From: JAVBNA01 sp031551875
GTDB lineage: Bacteria; Bacillota; Clostridia; Oscillospirales; Acutalibacteraceae
DNA: 64,000 nucleotides
Direction of reading: 5' to 3'
Assembly (NCBI GenBank): GCA_031551875.1
Contig: JAVBNA010000005.1
Coordinates: forward strand, 19,963 to 83,962
This document shows positions 49,543 to 59,462 of the stretch, in pieces; position 1 is the stretch's first letter; each line of letters starts with the position of its first letter. The notes under the pieces were generated by a model, which searched no databases, was not told the origin of the DNA, and worked only from the letters and a program-made list of their open reading frames with translations. The position numbers were made by a program, and so were the translations under genes.

Positions 49543-51096
49543 TTGGGTTGGCTATTTTATGTGCTGGCCGCCCTGATCGGCGGTGCGATTTGTGGAGCGA
49601 TCGCCTTTTTCCTGGGTGTTAATCATAGAAAAAATGTCGCCGAGACGGCGATCGGATCAGCGGAAGAACAGTCAAAGCGAATTGTCAGTGATGCCATTAA
49701 AGCGGCAGAGGCACGAAAAAAGGAAGCCATTTTAGAAGGCAAGGACGAGATTCACCGGCTGCGTAACGAGTCGGACAAGGAACTGCGCGAGCGCCGTTCC
49801 GAGGTGCAGCGTCAGGAGAGAAGGATTCAGCAGAAGGAAGAATCCCTCGACAAAAAGATCGAGAATTTAGAGACCAAAGAAGAGGTCATTCTCAAGAAAA
49901 CCCGTCAGGCCGAGGAACGGCTTGCTGAAAGCGAACAGATCAAAAAGAGCCAGTTTGACATGCTGGAACGTATTTCCGGCTTTACCATTGAGCAGGCCAA
50001 AACGCATTTGCTCACAAACCTCGAAAATGAATTGGTGCATGAGAAGGCCGTGAAGATCATGGAGATCGACCGCCAGTTCACTGAGGAAGCGGACAACAAG
50101 GCCCGCGAGCTCATTTCGCTTGCCATTCAGCGCTGTGCCGCCGACCACGTGGCAGAGGCCACCGTGTCGGTTGTCCCGCTGCCAAATGACGAAATGAAGG
50201 GCCGCATCATCGGCCGCGAGGGCCGCAACATCCGCACACTTGAAACCCTGACCGGCGTCGACCTGATTATCGACGACACGCCGGAGGCCATCACCCTGTC
50301 AAGCTTTGACCCGGTTCGGCGCGAGGTCGCCCGGATCGCGCTTGAGCGCCTGATCACAGATGGCCGCATCCATCCCGCACGCATTGAAGAAATGGTGGAA
50401 AAGGCCCGCCGCGAGGTGGATGCCACCATCAAGGCCGAGGGTGAACGCGCCGTCATCGAGGTCGGTGTCAACGGGCTTCATCCGGAACTTGTTAAATTGT
50501 TGGGACGCCTGCGTTATCGTACCAGCTATGGACAAAACGTATTAAAACATTCCCTCGAGGTGGCCTACCTCTCCGGCATCATGGCCTCCGAACTGGGGCT
50601 TGACCCCGCGGTCGCCAAGCGCGCCGGACTTCTGCATGACCTCGGCAAAGCGCTCGACCACGAACTGGAGGGCTCCCACGTGGAGCTTGGTGTCGAATAC
50701 GCGCGCAAATACAAGGAGTCTGACACGGTCATTCACGCCATCCACGCCCACCACGGCGATGTGGAGGCCAAAACCGTGATTGCCTGTCTCGTGCAGGCCG
50801 CCGACGCGATCTCCGCCGCCCGTCCGGGCGCGCGGCGCGAAAACCTTGAGAACTATATCAAGCGTCTGGAGAAGCTCGAAGAAATTGCGAGCGCCTTCAA
50901 GGAGGTCGACCGCTGCTTTGCGATTCAGGCCGGCCGTGAGATCCGCGTGATGGTCAAACCCGAGGCGATCGGTGACGACAAGATGGTTCTGCTCGCCCGC
51001 GAGATCTGTCAGAAGATTGAAAGCGAGCTGGATTACCCCGGACAAATCAAAGTATGCATGATCCGTGAGAGCCGTGCAGTTGACTTTGCCAAATAA
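49543..51096 (+). CDS. rny: Ribonuclease Y
   Basis: 517 residues: N-terminal TM (FYVLAALIGGAICGAIAFFL), a long coiled coil (about 40-200), KH domain (GRIIGREGRNIRTLETLTG) and an HD domain with HSLEVAYLSG and GLLHDLGKALDHE. Membrane-tethered endonuclease that initiates mRNA decay in Firmicutes. The start is TTG 49543 with AAAGGAGG 12 bases upstream; no better ATG gives the TM. Upstream of ymdB, as usual. Confidence 0.98.
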   Translation: MGWLFYVLAALIGGAICGAIAFFLGVNHRKNVAETAIGSAEEQSKRIVSDAIKAAEARKKEAILEGKDEIHRLRNESDKELRERRSEVQRQERRIQQKEESLDKKIENLETKEEVILKKTRQAEERLAESEQIKKSQFDMLERISGFTIEQAKTHLLTNLENELVHEKAVKIMEIDRQFTEEADNKARELISLAIQRCAADHVAEATVSVVPLPNDEMKGRIIGREGRNIRTLETLTGVDLIIDDTPEAITLSSFDPVRREVARIALERLITDGRIHPARIEEMVEKARREVDATIKAEGERAVIEVGVNGLHPELVKLLGRLRYRTSYGQNVLKHSLEVAYLSGIMASELGLDPAVAKRAGLLHDLGKALDHELEGSHVELGVEYARKYKESDTVIHAIHAHHGDVEAKTVIACLVQAADAISAARPGARRENLENYIKRLEKLEEIASAFKEVDRCFAIQAGREIRVMVKPEAIGDDKMVLLAREICQKIESELDYPGQIKVCMIRESRAVDFAK

Positions 51097-51190
51097 TCGG
51101 TATTGTTCCTTCGTAATAAAATGTAAGCGCTCCACTTTGCTCATCGTTTTGTTATCAGGTTCGTCTCACAAAGGCAAAAGGAATCAAAAG

Positions 51191-51234
51191 AACCGCTTTC
51201 CACAGCAAAATTTTGTTGTGGCGGGCGGTTTTTC
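51191..51234 (+). terminator. Terminator after rny
   Basis: AACCGC (51191-51196) / GCGGTT (51225-51230) with an inner CCACA...TGTGG stem, followed by TTTTT. Confidence 0.7.
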
Positions 51235-51245
51235 TGTGGTATACT
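51216..51245 (+). promoter_or_regulatory. Possible promoter of ymdB
   Basis: TATACT (51240-51245) with a poor TTGTGG (51216-51221) at 18 bases, inside the rny terminator. Weak. Confidence 0.35.
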
Positions 51246-51272
51246 AAGAATACATTGTACAGAAGGGACTTT

Positions 51273-52052
51273 ATGAACTGCATGAATATTCTCTGCATCG
51301 GGGATGTCGTCGGAATGCGCAGCAGCGTCTTTCTGCGCGACCATCTTCCCGCTTTTAAAAAGCTCAAGGCGGTGGATCTGGCGATCTGCAACGGGGAAAA
51401 CTCCGCTGACGGCAACGGCATCACCCCCGCCTCCGCCGATTACCTGCTGCAAAGCGGCGTGGATGTCCTCACAACCGGAAACCACGTTTTTCGCCGGAGG
51501 GAGGTCTATGACACGCTGAATGAAAGTCCCTGCATCCTTCGCCCGGCCAACTACCCGGCCTCGGCGCCGGGACGCGGGCTGCTGATCCACGACATGGGCC
51601 GCGTTCAGGTCGCAATCATCAATTTGATGGGCACGGTGTTTCTGGACAGCCTGCGCTGCCCCTTTGAGACGGCGGACGAGCTGCTGCGCGAGGCGGCCGA
51701 CTGCAAAGTAATTGTCGTTGATTTTCATGCCGAGGCCACCGCCGAAAAGAAAGCGCTGGGCTTTTATCTCGACGGCCGCATCTCCGCTCTGTTCGGCACC
51801 CACACCCACGTACAGACCAGCGATGCTCAGGTTCTGCCGGGCGGTACCGGCTTCATCACAGACGTGGGCATGACCGGCCCCGTGCTTTCGGCGCTCGGAG
51901 TCAAGCCCGCGCTTGCAATCGCCAAGATGAAGGGCAAACTGCCGGTTCGTTTTGAACTGGCGGAGGGGGCAATCATGCTCAACTGCGTGTTGTTTTGCGT
52001 TGATGAAAAAACAGGACGTACACTGAGCGCGGAGGCTTTTGTCCTTGAATAA
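51273..52052 (+). CDS. ymdB: YmdB-family metallophosphoesterase (2',3'-cNMP phosphodiesterase)
   Basis: 259-residue TIGR00282 family protein: MNILCIGDVVG, ICNGENSADGNGI, LTTGNHVF, VDFHAEATAEKKAL and FGTHTHVQTSD provide the metal ligands. In Bacillus it follows rny and affects biofilm and motility choice. The ATG at 51273 is preceded by GAAGGG. Confidence 0.95.
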   Translation: MNCMNILCIGDVVGMRSSVFLRDHLPAFKKLKAVDLAICNGENSADGNGITPASADYLLQSGVDVLTTGNHVFRRREVYDTLNESPCILRPANYPASAPGRGLLIHDMGRVQVAIINLMGTVFLDSLRCPFETADELLREAADCKVIVVDFHAEATAEKKALGFYLDGRISALFGTHTHVQTSDAQVLPGGTGFITDVGMTGPVLSALGVKPALAIAKMKGKLPVRFELAEGAIMLNCVLFCVDEKTGRTLSAEAFVLE

Positions 52053-52114
52053 ACGTTATAATTTTTATTTCCGCCTGATTCTGCAACATATTTTTTACTT
52101 TTGTCGTAAAAGTA

Positions 52115-52143
52115 TTGATTTTTTGCGGAAAACAAGCTATATT
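52115..52143 (+). promoter_or_regulatory. Promoter of spoVS
   Basis: TTGATT (52115-52120), 17-base spacer, TATATT (52138-52143). In Bacillus spoVS is SigH-dependent; no clear SigH element is seen here. Confidence 0.45.
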
Positions 52144-52209
52144 TGTAGTGGTGTAGTGTTTATGGAGTAAATGGTTTCTGCATTTTATGAAGAATTGGAG
52201 GATTCTAGA

Positions 52210-52470
52210 GTGGAAGTTCTGAAAGTCTCGTCAACATCCGTTCCCAACTCAGTCGCCGGTGCCATCGCCGGTGTCATCCGTGAAAATGGAAAGGTGGAGG
52301 TTCAGGCGATCGGCGCGGGCGCGGCGAACCAGGCGATCAAGGCGGTTGCCATCGCGCGCGGTTATCTGGCCCCCGCAGGCATTGATTTAGTCTGTATTCC
52401 GGCGTTTGCCAATGTGACCATTGACAAAGAGGACCGGACCGCCATTAAATTAATTGTAGAGCCCAGATAG
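52210..52470 (+). CDS. spoVS: Stage V sporulation protein S
   Basis: 86 residues starting at a GTG (52210) with TTGGAGG upstream; the family begins at this position (VEVLKVSSTSVPNSVAG), and 86 residues equals the B. subtilis protein. Alba-like nucleic-acid-binding fold, with AIGAGAANQAIKAVAIARGY and the ending IKLIVEPR. Affects spore coat/septation. A longer in-frame ATG (52171) lacks the RBS. The GTG start matters for annotation. Confidence 0.96.
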   Translation: MEVLKVSSTSVPNSVAGAIAGVIRENGKVEVQAIGAGAANQAIKAVAIARGYLAPAGIDLVCIPAFANVTIDKEDRTAIKLIVEPR

Positions 52471-52500
52471 GGTTGTTTCTGCGATTTGCCTACATAATGA

Positions 52501-52545
52501 ACGGAATCAAGCGCCTGCCACGTTGTGGCAGGCGCTTGATTCCGT
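52501..52545. terminator. 21-bp perfect hairpin between spoVS and addA
   Basis: Arms 52501-52521 and 52525-52545 are exact complements around GTT. There is no adjacent T-run on either strand. It lies between convergent genes, so it may terminate or stabilise 3' ends. Confidence 0.5.
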
Positions 52546-52558
52546 CTCAAAAATATTT

Positions 52559-55500
52559 TTAAAGTGACACGCTCTCCCCCAGATGGAAGGAATATATCAC
52601 CTTTTCCCGGACGGGCTTTCCAAGGCAGTCCTCCATCGCTCTGGCGTAGATCTCCAGCTGTATGCGGTAGCGGTCTGCCAGTGTCTCCATGCTATCTGTC
52701 CGGTCTGTTTTATAGTCGATGACCACAAGCCCGTCCTCCTCCTCAAGCACGCAGTCCACCACGCCATTGAGCACAACCTGCTCGTGCGCATAGGCTTCTG
52801 CCACATCGGGCACGACACTGCGCGCGTCAATGCTCGACAGGAAGCGCATCTCGGGGCGGCAGCGAGGCGCGTTTAAAATGCGTATGCCCAGCGGCGAAGA
52901 GAAAAAGCCCCGGATGGCGTCCATGCTGACCGCGGCGCTCTCCTCCGCGCTCAGGAACCGTCCCTCAACAAGCCGTGTGCGTTCCCCTTCCGGGTTGGCC
53001 GCCGCACGGGCATAGTCGGCAAACTGCATGTACTTGTGCACGGCAATGCCCCGCTCGGTGGGCGTCAGCGCCTTCCGGCGCTCAAAGTGGGGACGGGCGC
53101 GGTACTTCCACTTCTCCCCCTCCTCCTCGTGCGCCAGCTCGGTCGCGGTGGTTTTGGCGGGGATGCGTGACAGCTCCTGGCGGGGATACACAAACGAAAG
53201 GATCTCCTTGACCTCCTCCCGATGCGCCGGGGCGGACGGCGCAAGGCGGACCTCCTCCCCGTCGTCCTCCGCCGCCTCACATGCGGGCTGGATTTCCACG
53301 CGCCACGCTCCCTCAGAGGGGAGCACACCGGCTCCCCCCGCGCCCGCCAGCATCCGAAGCGCCTCTCCCGAAGGGTGGCGCAGCACGCAGGACAGCACCC
53401 AATCGGCCATGCACCCGCCCTGCCGCACCGCAAATCCGGGCATTGTTTCCTCTCCTCCACAGCTCTGCGAAAGCTCCGAGAGCGTCTTGGCGGGATTTTT
53501 CATTGCCGCCGTGACAATCAGGCGTTCGCGCGCCCGAGTCATCGCCACGTAGAGCAGCCGAAGCTCCTCGTCAGCCTGCTCGAGCGCAAGCCCCAAGTCG
53601 ACCGCCTCATAGGGCAGGGTTTTATAGGTCACCAGCCCTTCGCGCTCCTGGCATTTCATACCGGGGCCGAGCGACCGGTGCAGCAGGACGTTTCGTGAGC
53701 CGTTTTTGGATTGCAGGCCGACCACCGTGTCGGCCAAAATGCACACGGGGAACTCCAGCCCCTTGGACTTGTGCATCGTGATCACGCGCACCACGTCGGC
53801 CGCCTCGGACAGCGCCGATGCCTGTGCAAGTTCAATTCCCTTTTCACGAAGCCGGTCGAGAAACCGCACAAAGCCCGACAGCCCCTGCCCACCCGTCTGC
53901 TCGTAGTCGCGGGCATATTCGAGAACCAGTCGCAGGTTGGACAGGCGCAGCTCCCCGTTTTTCATCGCCTGCACCACCGCGGTAAATCCCGTGCGGTCGT
54001 ACAGCTGAGCAATCAGCCGGTCGGCGGGCAGCGTGGCGGACAGCGTACGAAACAGCGCAAGCTCCTCGAGGAAGGCGCGCACGTGCCCGCTTTCTTCCCG
54101 GCCGGCCTGTACGGCGTAATAGAGCCGGCCGCGGGGATGCGCCGCCCGCAGCCCGGCAACCTCCTCGGCCGTGAAGCCGAAAAGTGGCGACAGCATGACC
54201 GACAACAGCGGGATGTCCTGATTTGGGTTGTCGATGACCTGGATGAGCGACAGCACAGTGGACACCTCGGCGGTCTCAAAAAAGCCGCCCGTTTCCTCCG
54301 CCCACGCGGGGATGCCCTGCCGTTCGAGCTCCCGGACGTATTGCGCCGTCACGCTCTTGCCCTTGCGCAGCAGGATACAGATGTCCCGATAGCGCAGCGG
54401 GCGCGTCTCCCCGTCCACCGTCACTGTGGTTTTTTCCTCCATCAGCTGCCTGATGCGGCGTCCGATCCGGCGGGCCTCCAGCGTCCGGCGCTCGTCCTCC
54501 CCCTCAAAATCCGACGTGTCGATGATGTGGAACTCGGCGCAGGGCGCTTCGCTTCCGGGATACTGCTGCGCACCGGGCACCAGCTCCTCGCCGCCTTTGT
54601 AGGAAAGTCCGCCGCTCTCCGCCGTCATGAGCTGGCGGAAAACAAAGTTGACCGCGCCGGTCACGCCTGAGCGGCTGCGGAAATTGCGGTCGAGGGTGAT
54701 GCGTGCGGGAAAGCGCGGCGCCGCCCGATCATAGAGGGGATACTGCTCGCACCGTGCCAGAAACAGGCCCGGCGCCGCGCCGCGGAAGCCGTAGATGCTC
54801 TGCTTGACATCCCCCACCATAAAGAGGTTGCGCTCCTCATTGGACAGCGCACGGAAGATCATGTCCTGCGCGTCGTTGGTGTCCTGATATTCGTCGATCA
54901 TGATCTCGTCAAAGCCCTGGGCGATCTCGCGGGCGAGCGGTGTGCGCGACCCGTCCTCTCCGGCCAGCAGCCGAATGGTCAGGTGGGTCAGGTCGGAGAA
55001 ATCCAGCGCGCCCTTTTCCCGCTTGCGCGCGGTATATTTCTCCGTAAACGTGCGCACCAGATCAAAAAGCGCACCGCACAGCGCCCTGTGCTCGGCAATG
55101 TCCTCCTGAAAATCCCGGCTGTCACCAGAGATCATTTTTTGCAGGCTCGCAATCTGCTTTTTGACCGCCGCGCGCAGCGCTTTAAGCTGTATGCTCAGCG
55201 GCTCCTCGCCCCGGCCGCGTACAGAGGCGAGCGGCACCGCATCATATCCGCGCAGGGTATGATACAGCCCGTCCCACGACTGCGCTGAGGCAAATTTGAG
55301 CTTTTCCGCAAAAGCCAGGTCGCCCGCAAAGGCGGGGGCGTATTTCTGCGCAAATTCGTCGTCCTCCTGCGCCTTGGCAAGCGCCTCTTCACACAGCGAT
55401 ATGCAGTGACAAGCGGCGTCCTGCGCGTAATGGGCGAGGATCGCCCCCCATGCGGTGTCCAGCGGCTCGGCCGCCGTCTCGAACGCCTCCAGCTTTTGGG

Positions 55501-56083
55501 TGAGCCAAGCATCGGGGAAAGGATGCGTCTGGATAAAATGATAGAGTGCAATCAGCTGTTCGGCCAGCGCGTCGTCGTTTTTACCGCTTGTTAACAGGTC
55601 GGTCAGCCGGTAGAAGGGCGAGCCGGCCTCATGCGCCCGGTAGTGCTCTTCGATGGCCTCCTCCGCCGCCGCATTTTTGAGAAGCTCATACTCTTTGCCC
55701 TCGGCCACACGGAAGCTGGGCGCAATCCCCAGCTTTCCGAAATGCTCCCGCACAAGCCGCGAGCAAAAGGCGTCAATCGTGCTGATCTGGGCGCCGGGCA
55801 GCAAAACCTGCTGCCGCTGGAGCCTTATATCCTCCGGGCGCTCGAGCAGGAGGGCAGACAGCCGCGCCGCAATGCGTGACTTCATCTCCGCCGCCGCCGC
55901 CCGCGTAAAGGTCACCACAAGGAGACGGCTTACGTCCATCGGGTCGGCTTCATCGGTGATGCGGCGGATGACGCGCTCGACCAGCACTGCCGTCTTGCCC
56001 GAGCCCGCTGCCGCCGAAACCAGTATGGTACCTCCGCGCGCTTCAATCGCGTCGAGCTGGGCGTCAGTCCATGTATGTGCCAT
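52559..56083 (-). CDS. addA: AddA helicase-nuclease subunit
   Basis: 1174 residues: UvrD-type Walker A AAAGSGKTAVLV (about 24-35), helicase motifs (IDEYQDTNDAQD, ITMHKSKGLEFPV, RLLYVAMTRARERL) and a C-terminal RecB-type nuclease with VIDYKTDRTD (about 1122). With AddB processes double-strand breaks up to Chi. Overlaps addB by 20 bases; last gene of the run. Confidence 0.98.
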   Translation of the reverse strand: MAHTWTDAQLDAIEARGGTILVSAAAGSGKTAVLVERVIRRITDEADPMDVSRLLVVTFTRAAAAEMKSRIAARLSALLLERPEDIRLQRQQVLLPGAQISTIDAFCSRLVREHFGKLGIAPSFRVAEGKEYELLKNAAAEEAIEEHYRAHEAGSPFYRLTDLLTSGKNDDALAEQLIALYHFIQTHPFPDAWLTQKLEAFETAAEPLDTAWGAILAHYAQDAACHCISLCEEALAKAQEDDEFAQKYAPAFAGDLAFAEKLKFASAQSWDGLYHTLRGYDAVPLASVRGRGEEPLSIQLKALRAAVKKQIASLQKMISGDSRDFQEDIAEHRALCGALFDLVRTFTEKYTARKREKGALDFSDLTHLTIRLLAGEDGSRTPLAREIAQGFDEIMIDEYQDTNDAQDMIFRALSNEERNLFMVGDVKQSIYGFRGAAPGLFLARCEQYPLYDRAAPRFPARITLDRNFRSRSGVTGAVNFVFRQLMTAESGGLSYKGGEELVPGAQQYPGSEAPCAEFHIIDTSDFEGEDERRTLEARRIGRRIRQLMEEKTTVTVDGETRPLRYRDICILLRKGKSVTAQYVRELERQGIPAWAEETGGFFETAEVSTVLSLIQVIDNPNQDIPLLSVMLSPLFGFTAEEVAGLRAAHPRGRLYYAVQAGREESGHVRAFLEELALFRTLSATLPADRLIAQLYDRTGFTAVVQAMKNGELRLSNLRLVLEYARDYEQTGGQGLSGFVRFLDRLREKGIELAQASALSEAADVVRVITMHKSKGLEFPVCILADTVVGLQSKNGSRNVLLHRSLGPGMKCQEREGLVTYKTLPYEAVDLGLALEQADEELRLLYVAMTRARERLIVTAAMKNPAKTLSELSQSCGGEETMPGFAVRQGGCMADWVLSCVLRHPSGEALRMLAGAGGAGVLPSEGAWRVEIQPACEAAEDDGEEVRLAPSAPAHREEVKEILSFVYPRQELSRIPAKTTATELAHEEEGEKWKYRARPHFERRKALTPTERGIAVHKYMQFADYARAAANPEGERTRLVEGRFLSAEESAAVSMDAIRGFFSSPLGIRILNAPRCRPEMRFLSSIDARSVVPDVAEAYAHEQVVLNGVVDCVLEEEDGLVVIDYKTDRTDSMETLADRYRIQLEIYARAMEDCLGKPVREKVIYSFHLGESVSL

Positions 56084-59000
56084 TGCCTTCTTCCTCCTCT
56101 CTGAGTGCGTTCAGCGCCTCCCGCGTGTCCAGCTTGACGATGCGCCGAACCGGGTCGCCCCTCTCCCGTTTGCACACCGTGCGGTAGTGACACCAGTCAC
56201 AGGCCTCCAGCGTCGGGACTGCTTCAATTTTTCCCTCATGGAGCGCACAGGCCATCTCGCCCAGCGTCCGCTCCACCCGCACAAACAGCCGGGAAAAATC
56301 CTCGGCGTCCGCCAGTGAGTTGCCGCTGAGCGTTCCCTTTTTGAGGGCGGCGGGGATGAAGCGTCCGCTCAGATCCGCCTCCATGCCCTGAAGTACCGCC
56401 GGGTCGTTTAAGAGCAGGCCGTTCATGGTAAGCCCCTTGTCCTGCTCCGCCTGCACTTTTTCCTCCCCGATGCCGCGCGCCGCCGAAAAGCCCTTGCGGC
56501 TCGCGGGCATGTAGAGCACACCCGCCGGAATCATCTCTCCGTAGCGCGCACCCCCGTTTTTGACGATGCACATGAGGTAGAGCAGCATCTGGAGATTGAG
56601 CCCTCCGAGCACCTCCCACAGCGCGAACTTCGTCGCGCCGGTCTTGTAGTCGAGGATGCGCAGCCAGGTTTTTCCCTCCCGCTCCATGCAGTCCACCCGG
56701 TCGACCTTGCCGGTCAATGACACGCTTCCGCCGCCCGGCAGGGGCAGCGCCGGAAAAGGAATGCCCTCTTCCCCGCCGATGGGCAGCTCAAAATCGGCGG
56801 GCACAAAGGCGCTTTGTTCAATTTCGCGCATGGCGTGATCAATCAGGTCACGGGCGGTGCGCACCAGCTTCTCTCTCAGATAGGAGAACCGCGCCGTCTT
56901 GTCCTCCCCCCCGCCCATGTTTTCCTCGACGTAGCGGGTAACCAGCGCGCGTGCGTGCGCGTCCGCCTCCCTCCGATAGCCCGCCGGGTTGCCCCTGCCG
57001 TCGCGCACGGCGTGCTCCAGCACATAATGAATGACCGAGCCGAAGGCCAGCGGGTCGATCTCCGCCGCCTCGCGCGGCCGGGCGTTTAAGCCGTACTGGG
57101 CAAAATAGTGGAACGGACACTGGGCATAGGTGTCGACGCGGGTCGCGGACAGCGTCATGTGCTTCCCAAACAGCGTCTGAGCCGCCCCATCGGACAGCGA
57201 GAAGGGCGAGCGGGCAACCGCCCGCTCAATCGCCTTCACTTTGTCCCGATAATCAAGCTCGCGGGCAAAGTGGTCGCGCAGGGTGATGAAGGGCTCCCTG
57301 TCCTCCCGCCAGTGCATGGCCGTCCATTCAAAGGCGGGGGCGGACGCCTCCACCCAGTCCTCCACCGCCTCCGACCGTGCACGCCCCAGCATCCGGTCGT
57401 GCACGGCGAGGGCACGGAAAATGCGCCTGATCTCGGTGACGATGGAGGACGGGTAGAGCGGCTCGCCCGAAACCGTCATGCGGGCATAGGTGACGCTCAG
57501 ACCGTCGGACGCCGCGGTCATGGCGGAATAGGCGTACATGCGCTCTTCCGCCGCCGCCATTTCCCGCACACTGGTCAGCGGCAGTCCCGCCTGAATGATC
57601 GCCTCGCGCTCAAAGTCACTGAACAGTCCCTGCACTTGTCCGCTCTGCGGGAAAACGCCCTCGTTGGCGCCCAGCAAAAAAACATATTTGCAGGTTCCCG
57701 CGCGGATGGTGTCGGCGCTGCCCACGATGACGCTGTCCTTGCGCTTGGGGATGAAGGAGATGTCCCTGGCCGCCGCCAGCATGGTGAACAGGTCGAGATA
57801 TTTTTTAATGGACAGGGGGGCGTCCCCCGCCGTGCGCACCATCTGGTCAAGGCACGCCATCAAAACATCCCACAGCCGGGGCTGCTCCTGCGCAAGGTCA
57901 GGCAGACCTGCGTCCATAAGCTTCTTTTCAAAGTCCTTGAGCTGTCTGCCGGTTCCGGTTTCAATCAGGAAATTGTAGAGCGCCTCGGTCATCGCCGTCG
58001 CGTCCGCGTCCTTCATGTGCGTCCCCAGCCGCTCGATCGGCTGTACCGCTTGTTCACGGGAGGCGTTGATGCGGCGCAGGCGCTCCTCGTCGTCGGCTGT
58101 TCGCTCGGGCGCAAAGCCGCGCGGGTGGTCGCGCCACTCCTCTTTCCACTGTGCGCCGTTTTTGCGCCAGACCAGCGTGTAGTTTTCCAGCTCGCTGACC
58201 GCTTCCACCGACAGTCCCGAAAGCCCCGTCTTGAGATACCGGAACACGTCGTCACTCTGGTATCCGCCGCACAGCACGCGCAGCACCGAAAACACCAGCA
58301 CAAACAGCGGCTTTGCTTCGATGCGCTCAGGCTTGGACAAGTAGTAGGGCACATTGTATTTTTCCAGTGCGGCATCAATAATCCCGCGGTAGCTCTCAGC
58401 AGAGCGCGCAATGACCGCGAAGTCTCCGTAGCGCAGGCCGCGCGTGCGTACCATTTTGTGGATGCGCTCCGCCACGATGTCCGCCTCCTCATAGGCGTTT
58501 GCCGCGCTGAACACCTCCACATCGGGCGTGTCGGCCAGGTCGGTGCCGTTGAGGTTGCGATAGGCGCAGTGCTCGAGCGTGGAGAGGGCGGGCGAATGAA
58601 AACGGTGTCCTTCGGTCAGTTTGACCGGGGCGGACACGGGGATGCCGTGCTGACGCGCCATACGCATGAGCCTGCGGGCGGTTTCCTCCACCGGATAAAA
58701 AAGACCCAGCCCCTTTGTGTCAAGGCTGTCCATGCACAGGCCTACGCTCACCGATTTGCACTGCTGCAAAAGCGCTTCAAGCACCAAGAGTTCCTGACCC
58801 GTGAAGCTCCGGAAGGCGTCAATAAACAGCGTATAGCCCTCAAGCGCCCTGTGTACCCGCAGCGCCTCCGCAAGTCGCGTCAGCACGTCGAGCGGGTCAA
58901 GGTACGATACCTGCACAAGCGCTTCGTACACCGCATAGATCAGCGCGGTTTCCCGCATCTTCTCCGCGAGCGCCGGACGCTCCACCTGCCCCGCCGCTGT

Positions 59001-59414
59001 TAAAAGCTGTTCGGGCGTCACGCACGCTTGCTTCCATTCGGTAACCGCAGACAGGAGCACCGTTACAAAGGATATGTCCTGCGCCGACTTTGTAAAAACG
59101 CTGAGCTCGTCCCCGAGGCTTTCCAGCGCGCGGCTCATGAGCACTGCCTTGCCGCCGTCGTCCAGCCGCTCACCGCACAGTCCGCCCACCCGGCGGAACA
59201 CGCTTTCCGCAAGCCGGGTAAAGCTGTAGGCCTCCACCTTCATGGCGTCGCGGGGGCCCAGGCGTTCAAGAAGCTCCTTCTCCATCTCAAAGGAAAACTG
59301 TTCGGGGATGAGCAGCAGGATGCGGTCCTCTCCCGCCCGGATCAGACGCCCGATTTCATTCAGCATCCACTCGGTTTTCCCGAAGCCCGAGCGTCCAAAT
59401 ACCATTTGAAGCAT
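56064..59414 (-). CDS. addB: AddB helicase-nuclease subunit
   Basis: 1116 residues: N-terminal Walker A FGRSGFGKTEW (about 7-16), inactive helicase core, C-terminal nuclease ILDYKTGATK (about 919) and the Fe-S cysteines (YAQCPFHYFA and CDWCHYRTVC). Partner of AddA; the two form one enzyme. Stop overlaps addA. Confidence 0.97.
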   Translation of the reverse strand: MLQMVFGRSGFGKTEWMLNEIGRLIRAGEDRILLLIPEQFSFEMEKELLERLGPRDAMKVEAYSFTRLAESVFRRVGGLCGERLDDGGKAVLMSRALESLGDELSVFTKSAQDISFVTVLLSAVTEWKQACVTPEQLLTAAGQVERPALAEKMRETALIYAVYEALVQVSYLDPLDVLTRLAEALRVHRALEGYTLFIDAFRSFTGQELLVLEALLQQCKSVSVGLCMDSLDTKGLGLFYPVEETARRLMRMARQHGIPVSAPVKLTEGHRFHSPALSTLEHCAYRNLNGTDLADTPDVEVFSAANAYEEADIVAERIHKMVRTRGLRYGDFAVIARSAESYRGIIDAALEKYNVPYYLSKPERIEAKPLFVLVFSVLRVLCGGYQSDDVFRYLKTGLSGLSVEAVSELENYTLVWRKNGAQWKEEWRDHPRGFAPERTADDEERLRRINASREQAVQPIERLGTHMKDADATAMTEALYNFLIETGTGRQLKDFEKKLMDAGLPDLAQEQPRLWDVLMACLDQMVRTAGDAPLSIKKYLDLFTMLAAARDISFIPKRKDSVIVGSADTIRAGTCKYVFLLGANEGVFPQSGQVQGLFSDFEREAIIQAGLPLTSVREMAAAEERMYAYSAMTAASDGLSVTYARMTVSGEPLYPSSIVTEIRRIFRALAVHDRMLGRARSEAVEDWVEASAPAFEWTAMHWREDREPFITLRDHFARELDYRDKVKAIERAVARSPFSLSDGAAQTLFGKHMTLSATRVDTYAQCPFHYFAQYGLNARPREAAEIDPLAFGSVIHYVLEHAVRDGRGNPAGYRREADAHARALVTRYVEENMGGGEDKTARFSYLREKLVRTARDLIDHAMREIEQSAFVPADFELPIGGEEGIPFPALPLPGGGSVSLTGKVDRVDCMEREGKTWLRILDYKTGATKFALWEVLGGLNLQMLLYLMCIVKNGGARYGEMIPAGVLYMPASRKGFSAARGIGEEKVQAEQDKGLTMNGLLLNDPAVLQGMEADLSGRFIPAALKKGTLSGNSLADAEDFSRLFVRVERTLGEMACALHEGKIEAVPTLEACDWCHYRTVCKRERGDPVRRIVKLDTREALNALREEEEGNGTYMD

Positions 59415-59462
59415 AAAAAATCCCCCTATCGCGTGATAGGGAGATTATATCATAATTTTTAA

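Noticed and set aside
57108..59003. A 631-codon plus-strand frame opposite addB
   Set aside because: Antisense to a gene with clear motifs; Arg/His/Val-rich nonsense composition typical of GC-rich shadows.
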